This document shows positions 23,649 through 31,198 of a stretch of 58,278 nt of DNA, in pieces. The stretch's first letter is position 1, and each line of letters begins with the position of its first letter. The stretch comes from CAYVAR01 sp964449675. Its GTDB lineage: Bacteria; Patescibacteriota; Microgenomatia; UBA10105; UBA927. Location: the NCBI GenBank assembly GCA_964449675.1, contig CAYVAR010000003.1, forward strand, positions 1-58,278, read 5' to 3'. The notes below the pieces were generated by a model that was given only the letters and a program-made list of their open reading frames with translations, did no database searches and had not been told where the DNA came from. A program made the translations under genes and the position numbers.

Positions 23649-25472
23649 ATGACAAATCTAGAAATAGCACAACTTTTTCGAAAAGTGAGCGCTGCATATC
23701 AAATTCTTGACGAAAACCGGTTCAAAATTATAGCGTATGATAGAGCCGCTGATAGCATAGAGCACCTGACGAGTGACGCCAAAGACCTTTGGGATGACGG
23801 GAAACTCAATGACATACCCGGTATTGGAGAGGGAATCGCGCATTACCTTGATGAATTATTTCGGACGGGAAAAGTCAAGCACTTCGATGACGTGATGAAA
23901 CGGGTGCCTGAGGCGGTATTTCCGCTCCTTCTTGTACCTGGTATCGGACCCAAAAAAGCCTATCGACTCGTCAAAGAGTTTGGGTTTATCAAAGCTGATA
24001 CGGTTATATCAGACTTGGCAAAGGCTGCTAAGAACGGAAAAATTGCTCCGCTTGAAGGGTTTGGTGAAAAATCCCAAGAAATCATTTTGTCTTCGATAGC
24101 TCTTTTTAAGAAGGGTGCTATTAAAGAAAATCGAATGGAACTTCCTATTGCCGACGCGATTGCGCAGGAGATAATAACATATCTTCGTAAAATGAAGGAA
24201 GTGGAGCGTTTGGACGTGCTGGGAAGTTTACGTCGACAAGTATCAACAATTGGAGATATAGACCTTGCTGTGGCAACGAAAAAACCTCTGCAAGTGACCA
24301 GTCATTTTGTGAAATATCCTCATGAGAAATTAATCGATGAAGGACCGCATGGTGCGACGCTCCTTCTTCGTAGTGGTCGTCAGGTTGATTTACGAGTGCA
24401 AGATCCGAGTAAGTATGGTGCGATGCTTCAGTATTTTACTGGTTCAAAAAATCACAACATCAAACTTCGTTCATTGGCATTAGAAAAAGGCAAAAGCCTC
24501 AATGAATATGGCATAAAAGATATAAAAAGCCAAAGAACAAAATTTTTCGAAACTGAGGAAGCTTTTTATAAAGAAATTGGTCTTGACTTCATACCTCCGG
24601 AATTGCGTGAAGACAATGGTGAGATAGAACTTAGTCAAAACGGAAACCTACCGAACCTTGTTGAACTTAATAAAATCAAAGGAGATCTGCATATCCATAC
24701 CAATTATGATCTAGAACCGTCTCATGACCTCGGTATAGATCCATTAGTAAGTTATCTTGATCGGGCACAAGATCTTGGATACGAATATATCGGCCTGAGC
24801 GATCATAATCCAAGTATGATGAATCATAGTGAAAATAAAATTCTATCAATTATGAAGCGACGAAAGGAAGAATACGAACAGGCTTATTATACGTGGATAA
24901 AAAGTGTTCATAAACCCTTCGGCAAAGGGTTTCGACTGGGCTCAGCCGAACGTCCTCATGGAAAGCGAGTACAAATATTTATCATGTGTGAGGTAGATAT
25001 CCTTCCTGACGGGAAATTAGCACTAACGGATTATGCATTTGACTATGTCGATGCAGTTATAGTATCAATTCATTCAAGTTTTGGGCAACCAAAAGATATT
25101 GCGACTAAACGTGTCATACGTGCGTTGATGAGCCATCCGAAGGTACGTATTTTTGGACACCCAACCGGTAGGCTTTTGATGAAGCGAGAAGGCATTGAGC
25201 TTGATTGGGATGCTGTTTTTGCAACGTGCAAAGAACGATCGATTGCCCTTGAGATCAATGCCTATCCATCTCGACTTGACCTTCCTGACACCATTGTCTT
25301 TGATGCGGTCAAAGAAGGAGTGCGATGTTGTATCGATACCGATAGCCATGCCGTTGGTCAGATGGATATGATGCGCTATGGAGTATCAGTGGCAAGGCGT
25401 GGTTGGGCAACCGCTCGTGACATAGTTGATACGATGGAGTATAATGATTTCAAAAGCTGGCTTTTGAAATAA
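23649..25472 (+). CDS. polX: DNA polymerase X family with PHP domain
   Basis: The protein has 607 residues. An N-terminal 8-kDa-type region and helix-hairpin-helix elements (IPGIGEGIAHYLDEL, VPGIGPKKAYRLV) are followed by the polymerase palm with LGSLRRQVSTIGDIDLAV (two catalytic Asp). The C-terminal PHP phosphoesterase domain starts KGDLHIHTNYD and has GLSDHNPS and a late DTDSHAVGQM. PolX fills short gaps in base-excision repair; the PHP part gives 3'-5' exonuclease activity. KPFGKGFRLGSAERPHG (bases 24909-24955) is a repeat-derived loop in the PHP domain. It is divergent from tRNA-Asp. Confidence 0.93.
   Translation: MTNLEIAQLFRKVSAAYQILDENRFKIIAYDRAADSIEHLTSDAKDLWDDGKLNDIPGIGEGIAHYLDELFRTGKVKHFDDVMKRVPEAVFPLLLVPGIGPKKAYRLVKEFGFIKADTVISDLAKAAKNGKIAPLEGFGEKSQEIILSSIALFKKGAIKENRMELPIADAIAQEIITYLRKMKEVERLDVLGSLRRQVSTIGDIDLAVATKKPLQVTSHFVKYPHEKLIDEGPHGATLLLRSGRQVDLRVQDPSKYGAMLQYFTGSKNHNIKLRSLALEKGKSLNEYGIKDIKSQRTKFFETEEAFYKEIGLDFIPPELREDNGEIELSQNGNLPNLVELNKIKGDLHIHTNYDLEPSHDLGIDPLVSYLDRAQDLGYEYIGLSDHNPSMMNHSENKILSIMKRRKEEYEQAYYTWIKSVHKPFGKGFRLGSAERPHGKRVQIFIMCEVDILPDGKLALTDYAFDYVDAVIVSIHSSFGQPKDIATKRVIRALMSHPKVRIFGHPTGRLLMKREGIELDWDAVFATCKERSIALEINAYPSRLDLPDTIVFDAVKEGVRCCIDTDSHAVGQMDMMRYGVSVARRGWATARDIVDTMEYNDFKSWLLK
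24909..24955. repeat. Palindromic element inserted in frame in polX
   Basis: ACCCTTCGGC...GGGTTTCGACTGGGCTCAGCCGAACGT carries CTTCGGC and GCCGAA inverted arms and the ctcag word found in the ileS and murT inserts. It codes for a glycine-rich loop in the PHP domain. Confidence 0.55.
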
Positions 25473-25475
25473 CTA

Positions 25476-25573
25476 TCAAAATTAAAGCACCAATATTCAA
25501 ATAATTAAGGTAATGAATTGTTTTTTTTCTTTTTGATGCTTTGATATTGTTTGCTGCTTGAATATTGAAATTC
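25476..25573. repeat. Intergenic word-repeat hairpin between polX and lemA
   Basis: The left arm contains AAAGCACCAATATTCAA, and the right arm contains GATGCTTTGATATTG and TTGAATATTG in inverse order. The stem is imperfect. It fills the gap up to the lemA ribosome-binding site (GAGGAGGT). Confidence 0.6.
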
Positions 25574-25596
25574 GGTACTTTTGATGAGGAGGTAAT

Positions 25597-26154
25597 ATGC
25601 TTACGCCACTTTGGATACTCATTGGAGTTCTCGTATTACTAGGTCTTTACTTGCTTTCGTTATATAACGGCCTCGTTTCCCTCAAAACACAGATTGAGGA
25701 AGCGTGGAGTCAGATAGACGTGCAGCTCAAGCGTCGAGCTGATCTTATTCCTAACCTAGTAGAAACCGTGAAGGGATACGCCAAGCATGAAAAAGGTGTA
25801 TTTGCCGAAGTCACCAATGCGCGCAGCGCGCTTATGTCTGCAAAAACGCTTCCAAAGATGGCACAGGCAAGCGATATGTTGACTAACGCCATGGGCAAGC
25901 TATTTGCTATCGCGGAAAATTATCCGCAACTTAAGGCAAATGAAAATTTTGTTCAGCTGCAAAAAGAACTCTCTGATACAGAGGATAAAGTCGCCTATTC
26001 CAGGCAATACTACAATTCAGTTGTCTTGGATTTTAATACAAAGATACGTTTGTTCCCGAACAACATGCTTGCTTCAGGTTTAGGCTTTAGCGCTAAAGAA
26101 TTCTTTGGTGCTACAGATGAAGAGCGAAAGAGTGTGAAGGTCAATTTTAATTGA
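25597..26154 (+). CDS. lemA: LemA family membrane protein
   Basis: In this 185-residue protein one N-terminal transmembrane segment (LWILIGVLVLLGLYLLSLYNGL) is followed by LKTQIEEAWSQIDVQLKRRADLIPNLVETVKGYAKHE, the LemA signature. The rest is a helical bundle ending FSAKEFF. The function is not settled; lemA is very often next to htpX, as here. A clear Shine-Dalgarno sequence (GAGGAGGT) precedes the ATG. Confidence 0.93.
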   Translation: MLTPLWILIGVLVLLGLYLLSLYNGLVSLKTQIEEAWSQIDVQLKRRADLIPNLVETVKGYAKHEKGVFAEVTNARSALMSAKTLPKMAQASDMLTNAMGKLFAIAENYPQLKANENFVQLQKELSDTEDKVAYSRQYYNSVVLDFNTKIRLFPNNMLASGLGFSAKEFFGATDEERKSVKVNFN

Positions 26155-26253
26155 ACTCAAAACTCAAAGTTCAAAACTCATAAGTAAAACTCAAAACGAA
26201 AAAGCTAAAGACATTTGCCTCAGATTTGACTTTTGAGCTTTGACCTTTGAGTT
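26153..26253. repeat. Intergenic word-repeat hairpin between lemA and htpX
   Basis: The left arm is built from ACTCAAA/GTTCAAA words, and the right arm from TTTGAC, TTTGAG and TTTGACC words that are their complements. It spans nearly the whole gap and overlaps the lemA stop. Confidence 0.7.
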
Positions 26254-26259
26254 ATTTTT

Positions 26260-27159
26260 ATGTCCATTCAATCCCAAATTGCCTCAAATAAAACGAAAAC
26301 CTATATCATCATGTCAGTATTTGTTGTTTTCGTCGTGGTGGTTTCTTATGTACTTGGAGTTTCTTTAGGATACGGTAAAAGCTGGATGTACGCAGCTATT
26401 CTATTTTCAGTATTTTCAAGTTTAGCTAGTTATTATTGGGGTGATCAAATGGTACTCGCCATGAGCGGTGCAAGGCCAGCAGATCGAAAGCGAGATTTCG
26501 ATTTTTTTACTGTCGCAGAAAACCTCGCTATCGCCGCGGGGATTCCCAAGCCAAAACTGTACGTCATTGATGACAGTGCGATGAATGCATTTGCCACCGG
26601 CCGGGATCCGACGCATGCAGTGGTTTGTGCGACGACCGGGATAGTGGAGCGATTAGAGCGTCGAGAGCTTGAAGGAGTCATTGCGCATGAACTATCCCAT
26701 GTAAAAAATTTTGATACACGACTTATGGCGGTTGTCGCTATTTTAGTAGGAACTGTTGCTTTTTTAGGTGACATGTTTTTACGGAATTTGTGGTGGGGAG
26801 GAGGCAGAAGAAGTCGCGATGATGATCGGGGCATAGGACAAATTTTACTTCTCGTCGGCATAGTACTTGCGATCATTTCTCCGATTCTTGCTATGCTTAT
26901 ACAACTTTCTATATCGAGAAAACGTGAATTTTTAGCAGACGCATCAGGAGCAAACCTTACTCGTTATCCAGAGGGTCTCGCACGAGCACTTGAGAAACTC
27001 GGAAAAGATAAAGAAGTTCTTGAAGCGGCAACTAACGCGACAGCGCACCTTTATATAACCAACCCCTTCAAAGGAAAGCAATTTGCTGCCTGGTTTTCCA
27101 GTCTCTTCGACACCCATCCACCACTTATAGAACGGATAAAGATTCTCCGGGCGATGTAA
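26260..27159 (+). CDS. htpX: HtpX-type M48 membrane metalloprotease
   Basis: In this 299-residue protein two N-terminal transmembrane segments precede the catalytic HELSHVKNFDTR zinc motif, with the third ligand in the REFLADASGANLT segment. Two further hydrophobic segments lie between them. HtpX removes damaged or misfolded membrane proteins at the cytoplasmic face. The length and motif order are normal for the family. A word-repeat hairpin separates it from lemA, and palindromes separate it from the murT gene. Confidence 0.95.
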   Translation: MSIQSQIASNKTKTYIIMSVFVVFVVVVSYVLGVSLGYGKSWMYAAILFSVFSSLASYYWGDQMVLAMSGARPADRKRDFDFFTVAENLAIAAGIPKPKLYVIDDSAMNAFATGRDPTHAVVCATTGIVERLERRELEGVIAHELSHVKNFDTRLMAVVAILVGTVAFLGDMFLRNLWWGGGRRSRDDDRGIGQILLLVGIVLAIISPILAMLIQLSISRKREFLADASGANLTRYPEGLARALEKLGKDKEVLEAATNATAHLYITNPFKGKQFAAWFSSLFDTHPPLIERIKILRAM

Positions 27160-27162
27160 GGG

Positions 27163-27236
27163 GTCAATTTTCTTGCGGCCGCAGAAAAATTGACTCCGAT
27201 TGACAACAATAAAGCGGCCGCTTTATTGTTGTCAAT
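27163..27236. repeat. Two adjacent palindromes, each centred on GCGGCCGC
   Basis: 27163-27194 is a 32-bp near-perfect palindrome (two mismatched pairs), and 27199-27236 is a perfect 38-bp palindrome. Both are centred on GCGGCCGC and both end in gtcaat/attgac words. They fill the htpX-murT gap and run into the murT start codon. Confidence 0.85.
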
Positions 27237-28686
27237 GCATTTATTAAATCTTCTTATTGTTTGGGCAGGAAAGTCGGCATCGCGAATAAGTCGTATTTTC
27301 AGAATCGGCTCTGGGGCAACGTGGCCGGGGGAGATAGCGCTTCGACTTCGTCCCGATATCCTTTCTTTATTATTCTCTCAACTTCGCAAAGGCGTCATCA
27401 TAATCGCCGGAACCAATGGAAAAACGACGACGGCGCTTATGGTTAAAAAAATAGCAGAAGCGCAAGGAATGTCTGTCATTCACAACGATAGTGGAGCAAA
27501 TCTTGACAACGGTATCATTTCTGCATTTATTAAACATGCATCATGGGGTGGAACGATTCGAGCTGATTGGGGAGTTTTTGAAGTCGATGAAAATATATTG
27601 CCACAAATAGTAGCGCAGCTCAAAACTCAAAACTCGAGGCTCAAAACCACAACGAAAAACGTAAAACTTATTATCGTTTTACTTAATTTATTTCGTGATC
27701 AGTTGGATCGGTATGGGGAAGTGGATGTGATTGCGGAGAAGTGGGAGAAGGCGCTTCGGCTGCGCTCAGGGCAAGCGCTTGAGCATAAAAACACAACATT
27801 GATTCTCAATGCAGACGATCCGCTTGTGGCACATCTTGGAGTAGCCAGTAAGCTTCCAGTTACATATTTTGGAGTCAATGACAAAACGCAATATCTGTCA
27901 AAAATGGAGCATGCCACTGATTCTATCTTTTGTCTCAATTGTGGCGGACGACTTTCGTATGAAGGGATCTATTATTCTCATATAGGAATCTGGTACTGCA
28001 CCACATGTAAAGAAAAAAGACCCATCCCTGATGTTTCTGATTGGAAATCACCGCTACCTGGCTTGTATAACCAGTACAATACTCTTGCAGCAGTAATCGT
28101 GGCAAAGGCATTGCACATTAAAGATAAAGATATTGAAGCTTCACTTACGACGTTTCGACCGGCGTTTGGGAGGCAGGAAGAATTTACCGTGAATGGTAAA
28201 ACGATAAAGATTTTTCTTTCAAAAAATCCAGCAGGATTTAATCAATCTCTGAAAACCGTATTAGCATTAGGCGCGACACAACTACTGTTCGTACTCAATG
28301 ATCGTATACCCGATGGCCGTGACGTCTCATGGATTTGGGATGTGGATTTTGAGCTCCTTAAGGAGGATAAACGCGTGATTGAAGAACCTTTCGGCTACGC
28401 ACAGGGCAGGCATGATGAACACGTGAAGAAAAAATATAAAAAGGGGGAGAAGATCGGGCGTTATACGATGAGAATTTCTGTAAGCGGGGAGCGATGTTAT
28501 GATTTGGCTGTGAGGCTTAAATATGCTGATATACCACTGCAGGAATCACAAGTTTTTGAAAATCTTGAGAAAGCAGTGAGGCAAAGTCTCGAACAAGAGC
28601 ATACTGGCGAAACACTATATATTTTACCAACATACTCAGCTATGTTAGAAACAAGAAAGATATTAACCGGTAAGAAAATCTTGTAG
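27235..28686 (+). CDS. murT: MurT: lipid II isoglutaminyl synthase, Mur-ligase subunit
   Basis: In this 483-residue protein the Mur-ligase P-loop is GTNGKTTTALMVKKIA. A four-cysteine zinc ribbon (CLNCGGRLSYEG...YCTTCK) interrupts the central domain as in MurT, and the C-terminal DUF1727 region has NPAGFNQSLKTV and NDRIPDGRDVSWIWD. With GatD it amidates D-glutamate of the peptidoglycan stem to D-isoglutamine. Residues from LRLRSGQALEH (bases 27751-27785) and FGYAQGRHDEH (28383-28415) are repeat-derived, and LKTQNSRLKTTTK (27618-27656) is a word-repeat track. Upstream codons from 27190 translate the palindromes, so ATG 27235 is chosen. Confidence 0.9.
   Translation: MHLLNLLIVWAGKSASRISRIFRIGSGATWPGEIALRLRPDILSLLFSQLRKGVIIIAGTNGKTTTALMVKKIAEAQGMSVIHNDSGANLDNGIISAFIKHASWGGTIRADWGVFEVDENILPQIVAQLKTQNSRLKTTTKNVKLIIVLLNLFRDQLDRYGEVDVIAEKWEKALRLRSGQALEHKNTTLILNADDPLVAHLGVASKLPVTYFGVNDKTQYLSKMEHATDSIFCLNCGGRLSYEGIYYSHIGIWYCTTCKEKRPIPDVSDWKSPLPGLYNQYNTLAAVIVAKALHIKDKDIEASLTTFRPAFGRQEEFTVNGKTIKIFLSKNPAGFNQSLKTVLALGATQLLFVLNDRIPDGRDVSWIWDVDFELLKEDKRVIEEPFGYAQGRHDEHVKKKYKKGEKIGRYTMRISVSGERCYDLAVRLKYADIPLQESQVFENLEKAVRQSLEQEHTGETLYILPTYSAMLETRKILTGKKIL
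27751..27785. repeat. Palindromic element inserted in frame in murT
   Basis: GGCGCTTCGGCTGCGCTCAG and GGCAAGCGC form inverted GCGCTT/AAGCGC ends around the ctcaggg word. It encodes LRLRSGQAL in a surface region. A shorter relative (TTCGGCTACGCACAGGGCAG) lies at about 28388-28407 in the same gene. Confidence 0.55.
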
Positions 28687-28704
28687 ATAAAGGCTCATCG
28701 AGTA

Positions 28705-28744
28705 AATCCTACAAAATCATGCTCGAGCATGATTTTGTAGGATT
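28705..28744. repeat. Perfect 40-bp palindrome between murT and gatD
   Basis: AATCCTACAAAATCATGCTC is followed immediately by its exact reverse complement, with no loop. No T run follows. It separates two genes whose products act as one complex. Confidence 0.85.
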
Positions 28745-28754
28745 AATATAGCTT

Positions 28755-29582
28755 ATGAAATATTCGTTACAAATCGGTTGGATGTACCCAGACTTAATGT
28801 CCACATACGGAGATCGGGGGAATATCATCGTGTTGACCAAGCGTTGCCAGTGGCGTGATATAGAGGTAAACGTTGAGGAAATTACTCTCGAAACTCCAAC
28901 CTCGAAACTCGAAACTTGTGATCTTATCTTCATGGGTGGCGCGCAGGATCGGCAGCAGAAACTAGCGGGAGAAGATTTTCTCAAACGAAAAGGTCCGGTG
29001 GTGAAAGAGATGGTTGAAAAAGGCATTCCGGCGCTTTTTGTCTGCGCAGCCTATCAATTCGTCGGCCATTACTACAAACCATATCAAGGAGATCCGATTC
29101 CGGGCGCCGGGATTTTTGATCTCTATACGGAGCATCCTGGTGACCAAGCCAAGCGCTTGATCGGAAATGTAGTTGCGGAGCTCATCTCTCCGTTGTCATC
29201 GCGAGACCCCGCTAAGCGGGGCGACGCGATCCCACTTGGTGAGATTGCTTCGTCGTCCGCCAACAGGCGGATTCCTCGCAATGACAACACGATTGTTGGG
29301 TTTGAAAATCACGGAGGACGGACGTATTTGGGTCCAAAAATGAAGCCATTCGCCCGCGTCAAACGCGGTTATGGAAACAATGGAGAAGATGGCTATGAGG
29401 GAGCCGTCTATAAAAACGCAATCGGCAGCTATTTCCACGGCCCCCTCCTTCCAAAAAATCCTCACATCGCCGATTGGCTTATTAAAACAGCACTTAGGAA
29501 AAAATATCAGGAGAATTTTACACTTAAAAACTTGGATGATGAACTAGAAATCAATGCTCATGAATTTATACGGAAAAAATAA
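28755..29582 (+). CDS. gatD: GatD: lipid II isoglutaminyl synthase, glutamine amidotransferase subunit
   Basis: In this 275-residue protein the start YSLQIGWMYPDLMSTYGDRGNI is typical of GatD/CobQ-like class I amidotransferases. The nucleophile is Cys in FVCAAYQFVG and the catalytic His lies in GSYFHGPLLPKNP. It feeds ammonia to MurT. A 97-bp repeat (29192-29288) adds about 32 residues (SPLSSRDPAKRGDAIPLG and onward) just before TIVGFENHGGRT, and a 15-bp palindrome shared with the tRNA-Gly leader codes for ARVKRG. Both keep the frame. TPTSKLETCD derives from a word-repeat track. Confidence 0.9.
   Translation: MKYSLQIGWMYPDLMSTYGDRGNIIVLTKRCQWRDIEVNVEEITLETPTSKLETCDLIFMGGAQDRQQKLAGEDFLKRKGPVVKEMVEKGIPALFVCAAYQFVGHYYKPYQGDPIPGAGIFDLYTEHPGDQAKRLIGNVVAELISPLSSRDPAKRGDAIPLGEIASSSANRRIPRNDNTIVGFENHGGRTYLGPKMKPFARVKRGYGNNGEDGYEGAVYKNAIGSYFHGPLLPKNPHIADWLIKTALRKKYQENFTLKNLDDELEINAHEFIRKK
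29192..29288. repeat. 97-bp element with terminal inverted repeats, inside gatD
   Basis: The ends are GTTGTCATCGCGAG (29192-29205) and CTCGCAATGACAAC (29275-29288), inverse copies with one G-T type mismatch. The inside holds small hairpins (CCCCGC-taa-GCGGGG, CCGCC-aaca-GGCGG). The same length and end type occur in gatB. Confidence 0.8.
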
Positions 29583-29593
29583 TTAAAAAGAAC

Positions 29594-29667
29594 AGGTGCG
29601 AACATATTTCACCCGGAGGGTGAAGAAAGGGTGAAGAACCGGAGAGTGAAGAAAGGGTGAAAAACTT
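29594..29667 (+). repeat. REP element, copy 3
   Basis: AGGTGCGAA (29594-29602), seven bases, CACCCGGAGGGTG (29610-29622), then a tail of two imperfect CCGGAG-GTGAAGAAAGGGTGAA units. It lies between gatD and the HAD gene on the plus strand. Confidence 0.8.
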
Positions 29668-29688
29668 GATGAAAAATTTCTGAAATCT

Positions 29689-30297
29689 ATGAAGTCAATC
29701 AAATTCATATATTTTGATGTTGGTAGTGTGCTATTAGACAATGATATTGCAATGCAAAAGCTTGCAGTTCATGTAAACCACCAATATGAAGAAATTAGGA
29801 ATTTTTTCGACTCTCATTGTGAAAAAGCTAATCGTGGAGAAATAACTACGAAACAATATATGAATTTGTTTCATGCTGTATTTGATTATTTTCATCCCAC
29901 TGGGGATCTTGCTGATATTTGGACGGATTTTCAGGAGCCTATCGCTCCGATGCATAAACTTGTGGGAGAAGTACATAAAGAGTATCGGGTAGGAATCTTT
30001 TCAAACGCTGAGCTCGGAATAATGGACCTAGAAATGAGAAAAGGACTTGTTCCATCGATTGACTGGAATGCGATTATTGTGTCTGCAGATCATAAAATTA
30101 TCAAACCCGAAAAAAAGATATATGAAATCGCCCAAAAAGCTTCTGGGGTGTCGCACAAGGAAATATTATTTGTAGATGATAGAGAAGAAAATGTTCGAGT
30201 GGCTCAAATGTTCGGCTGGAAGGGTGTTGTTTTTGATCCATTGCGACCGAAAAAATCGATTAAAGAAATAAAAAAAATATTAGCTTCAAATAAATAA
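29689..30297 (+). CDS. HAD-superfamily phosphatase (YihX-like)
   Basis: In this 202-residue protein HAD motif I is YFDVGSVLLDND (nucleophile Asp), in the D-x-G form of YihX-type sugar phosphatases. Motif II is FSNAELG, motif III Lys is in KIIKPEKKIYE, and motif IV is LFVDDREENV. The small helical cap lies between motifs I and II. Its likely substrate is a small phosphorylated metabolite in the cytoplasm. The gene is bracketed by REP copies 3 and 4 in the same orientation, 21 bases upstream and 64 bases downstream. Confidence 0.85.
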   Translation: MKSIKFIYFDVGSVLLDNDIAMQKLAVHVNHQYEEIRNFFDSHCEKANRGEITTKQYMNLFHAVFDYFHPTGDLADIWTDFQEPIAPMHKLVGEVHKEYRVGIFSNAELGIMDLEMRKGLVPSIDWNAIIVSADHKIIKPEKKIYEIAQKASGVSHKEILFVDDREENVRVAQMFGWKGVVFDPLRPKKSIKEIKKILASNK

Positions 30298-30361
30298 TAG
30301 TGAATGCATATATCTACCAAACACCCGATGTGTGAAGTCATTGAAGGTTAAGGGAAAGAAT

Positions 30362-30409
30362 AGGTGCGAAAGTAGAACACCCGGAGGGTGAGGTTTGATG
30401 AGGTTTGAT
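30362..30409 (+). repeat. REP element, copy 4
   Basis: AGGTGCGAA (30362-30370), seven bases, CACCCGGAGGGTG (30378-30390), then GAGGTTTGAT twice in tandem (30390-30399 and 30400-30409). Confidence 0.8.
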
Positions 30410-30411
30410 TT

Positions 30412-30768
30412 TCAAGGTATCTCTCCGTTAAAATCTTCAGATGTGGCTAAACGTAAACCATTAAAGTTTCTACAATTCGGTAGAAGGTTTCGAAAACCAT
30501 AGATTTCAGAGTCTGACATTGGTACACTGTTGCAAACACGGCATTTTACTGTCATCAATCTATCTTCATATGTGAACGTTTTAAAACCTTCCCATCCCAT
30601 CTCTGGGTTATATTTAACAGAGAACGTTATGCCACCTGGGGTCGATCCTAACAATATAAGTTCATCATTGTCGCCATGATATACAAAAGGACGATTGGCC
30701 TTAAGACCATCTATAATAGGTTCTTGAGGTATAAGATCACGCAATATTAGAGGTCTTTCTTCAAGCAT
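30412..30768 (-). CDS. Hypothetical protein
   Basis: This protein has about 118 residues from ATG 30768; a TTG at 30783 would add five. I recognise no family. It contains a central CRVC pair and a few beta-strand-like stretches (FVYHGDNDELILLGSTPGGITFSVKY). There is no signal peptide or membrane segment. It lies antisense to its neighbours, directly after REP copy 4, and its stop is 3 bases from the REP tail. No Shine-Dalgarno sequence is visible, so whether it is expressed is uncertain. Confidence 0.45.
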   Translation of the reverse strand: MLEERPLILRDLIPQEPIIDGLKANRPFVYHGDNDELILLGSTPGGITFSVKYNPEMGWEGFKTFTYEDRLMTVKCRVCNSVPMSDSEIYGFRNLLPNCRNFNGLRLATSEDFNGEIP

Positions 30769-30884
30769 AATTTTTCGTAACAAGAAGATCTTATAGCATT
30801 GAAGTGATAAGTTTAGGCCGTAACTACGATAAAATCAAGTAATATCATATATTTCATGGGATTTCGTAGAAAACTCATTTGATT

Positions 30885-30890
30885 TATAAT
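30885..30890 (+). promoter_or_regulatory. Possible -10 box for the gatCAB operon
   Basis: A perfect TATAAT lies 10 bases before the gatC ATG (30901), which would give a leaderless or nearly leaderless transcript. The -35 region is weak. Confidence 0.35.
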
Positions 30891-30900
30891 AACCGTACAT

Positions 30901-31197
30901 ATGAATGAGAAGTCACTTTCAGTCAAGCAAGTCAGTCATATAACCCAACTCGCTCACTTACCAATCAACGAAAAAGATATGAGTATATTGGCATCCGAAT
31001 TGAAGAAGATTTTGGATTTGGTCAATACTCTTCAGAATGTCGATACACATGACGTGGAGCCGACGAGCCAAGTGACCGGACTTAGTAATGTTTTTCGAGA
31101 AGATAAAGTAACCGCCTCACTAAGCCAAGAAGAAGCGCTTTCAAATGCAAAAGCAACGCACAAAGGATTTTTTGTCGTGCCTGCGATATTTGAATAA
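30901..31197 (+). CDS. gatC: Glutamyl/aspartyl-tRNA amidotransferase subunit C
   Basis: In this 98-residue protein SVKQVSHITQLAHLPINEKDMSILASELKKILDLVNTLQNVDT and the VEPTSQVTGLSNVFREDKV stretch are GatC hallmarks. It holds the GatA-GatB heterotrimer that converts Glu-tRNA(Gln) and Asp-tRNA(Asn) to Gln- and Asn-tRNA. It is the first gene of gatC-gatA-gatB, and gatA begins one base after its stop. Confidence 0.92.
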   Translation: MNEKSLSVKQVSHITQLAHLPINEKDMSILASELKKILDLVNTLQNVDTHDVEPTSQVTGLSNVFREDKVTASLSQEEALSNAKATHKGFFVVPAIFE

Positions 31198-31198
31198 T

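Noticed and set aside
27163..27236. NotI linker or vector artefact because of GCGGCCGC
   Set aside because: Each core sits in a much longer genome-like palindrome and no vector sequence flanks them; raw reads should still be checked.
28705..28744. Rho-independent terminator between murT and gatD
   Set aside because: There is no T run after the stem and the products work as one complex.
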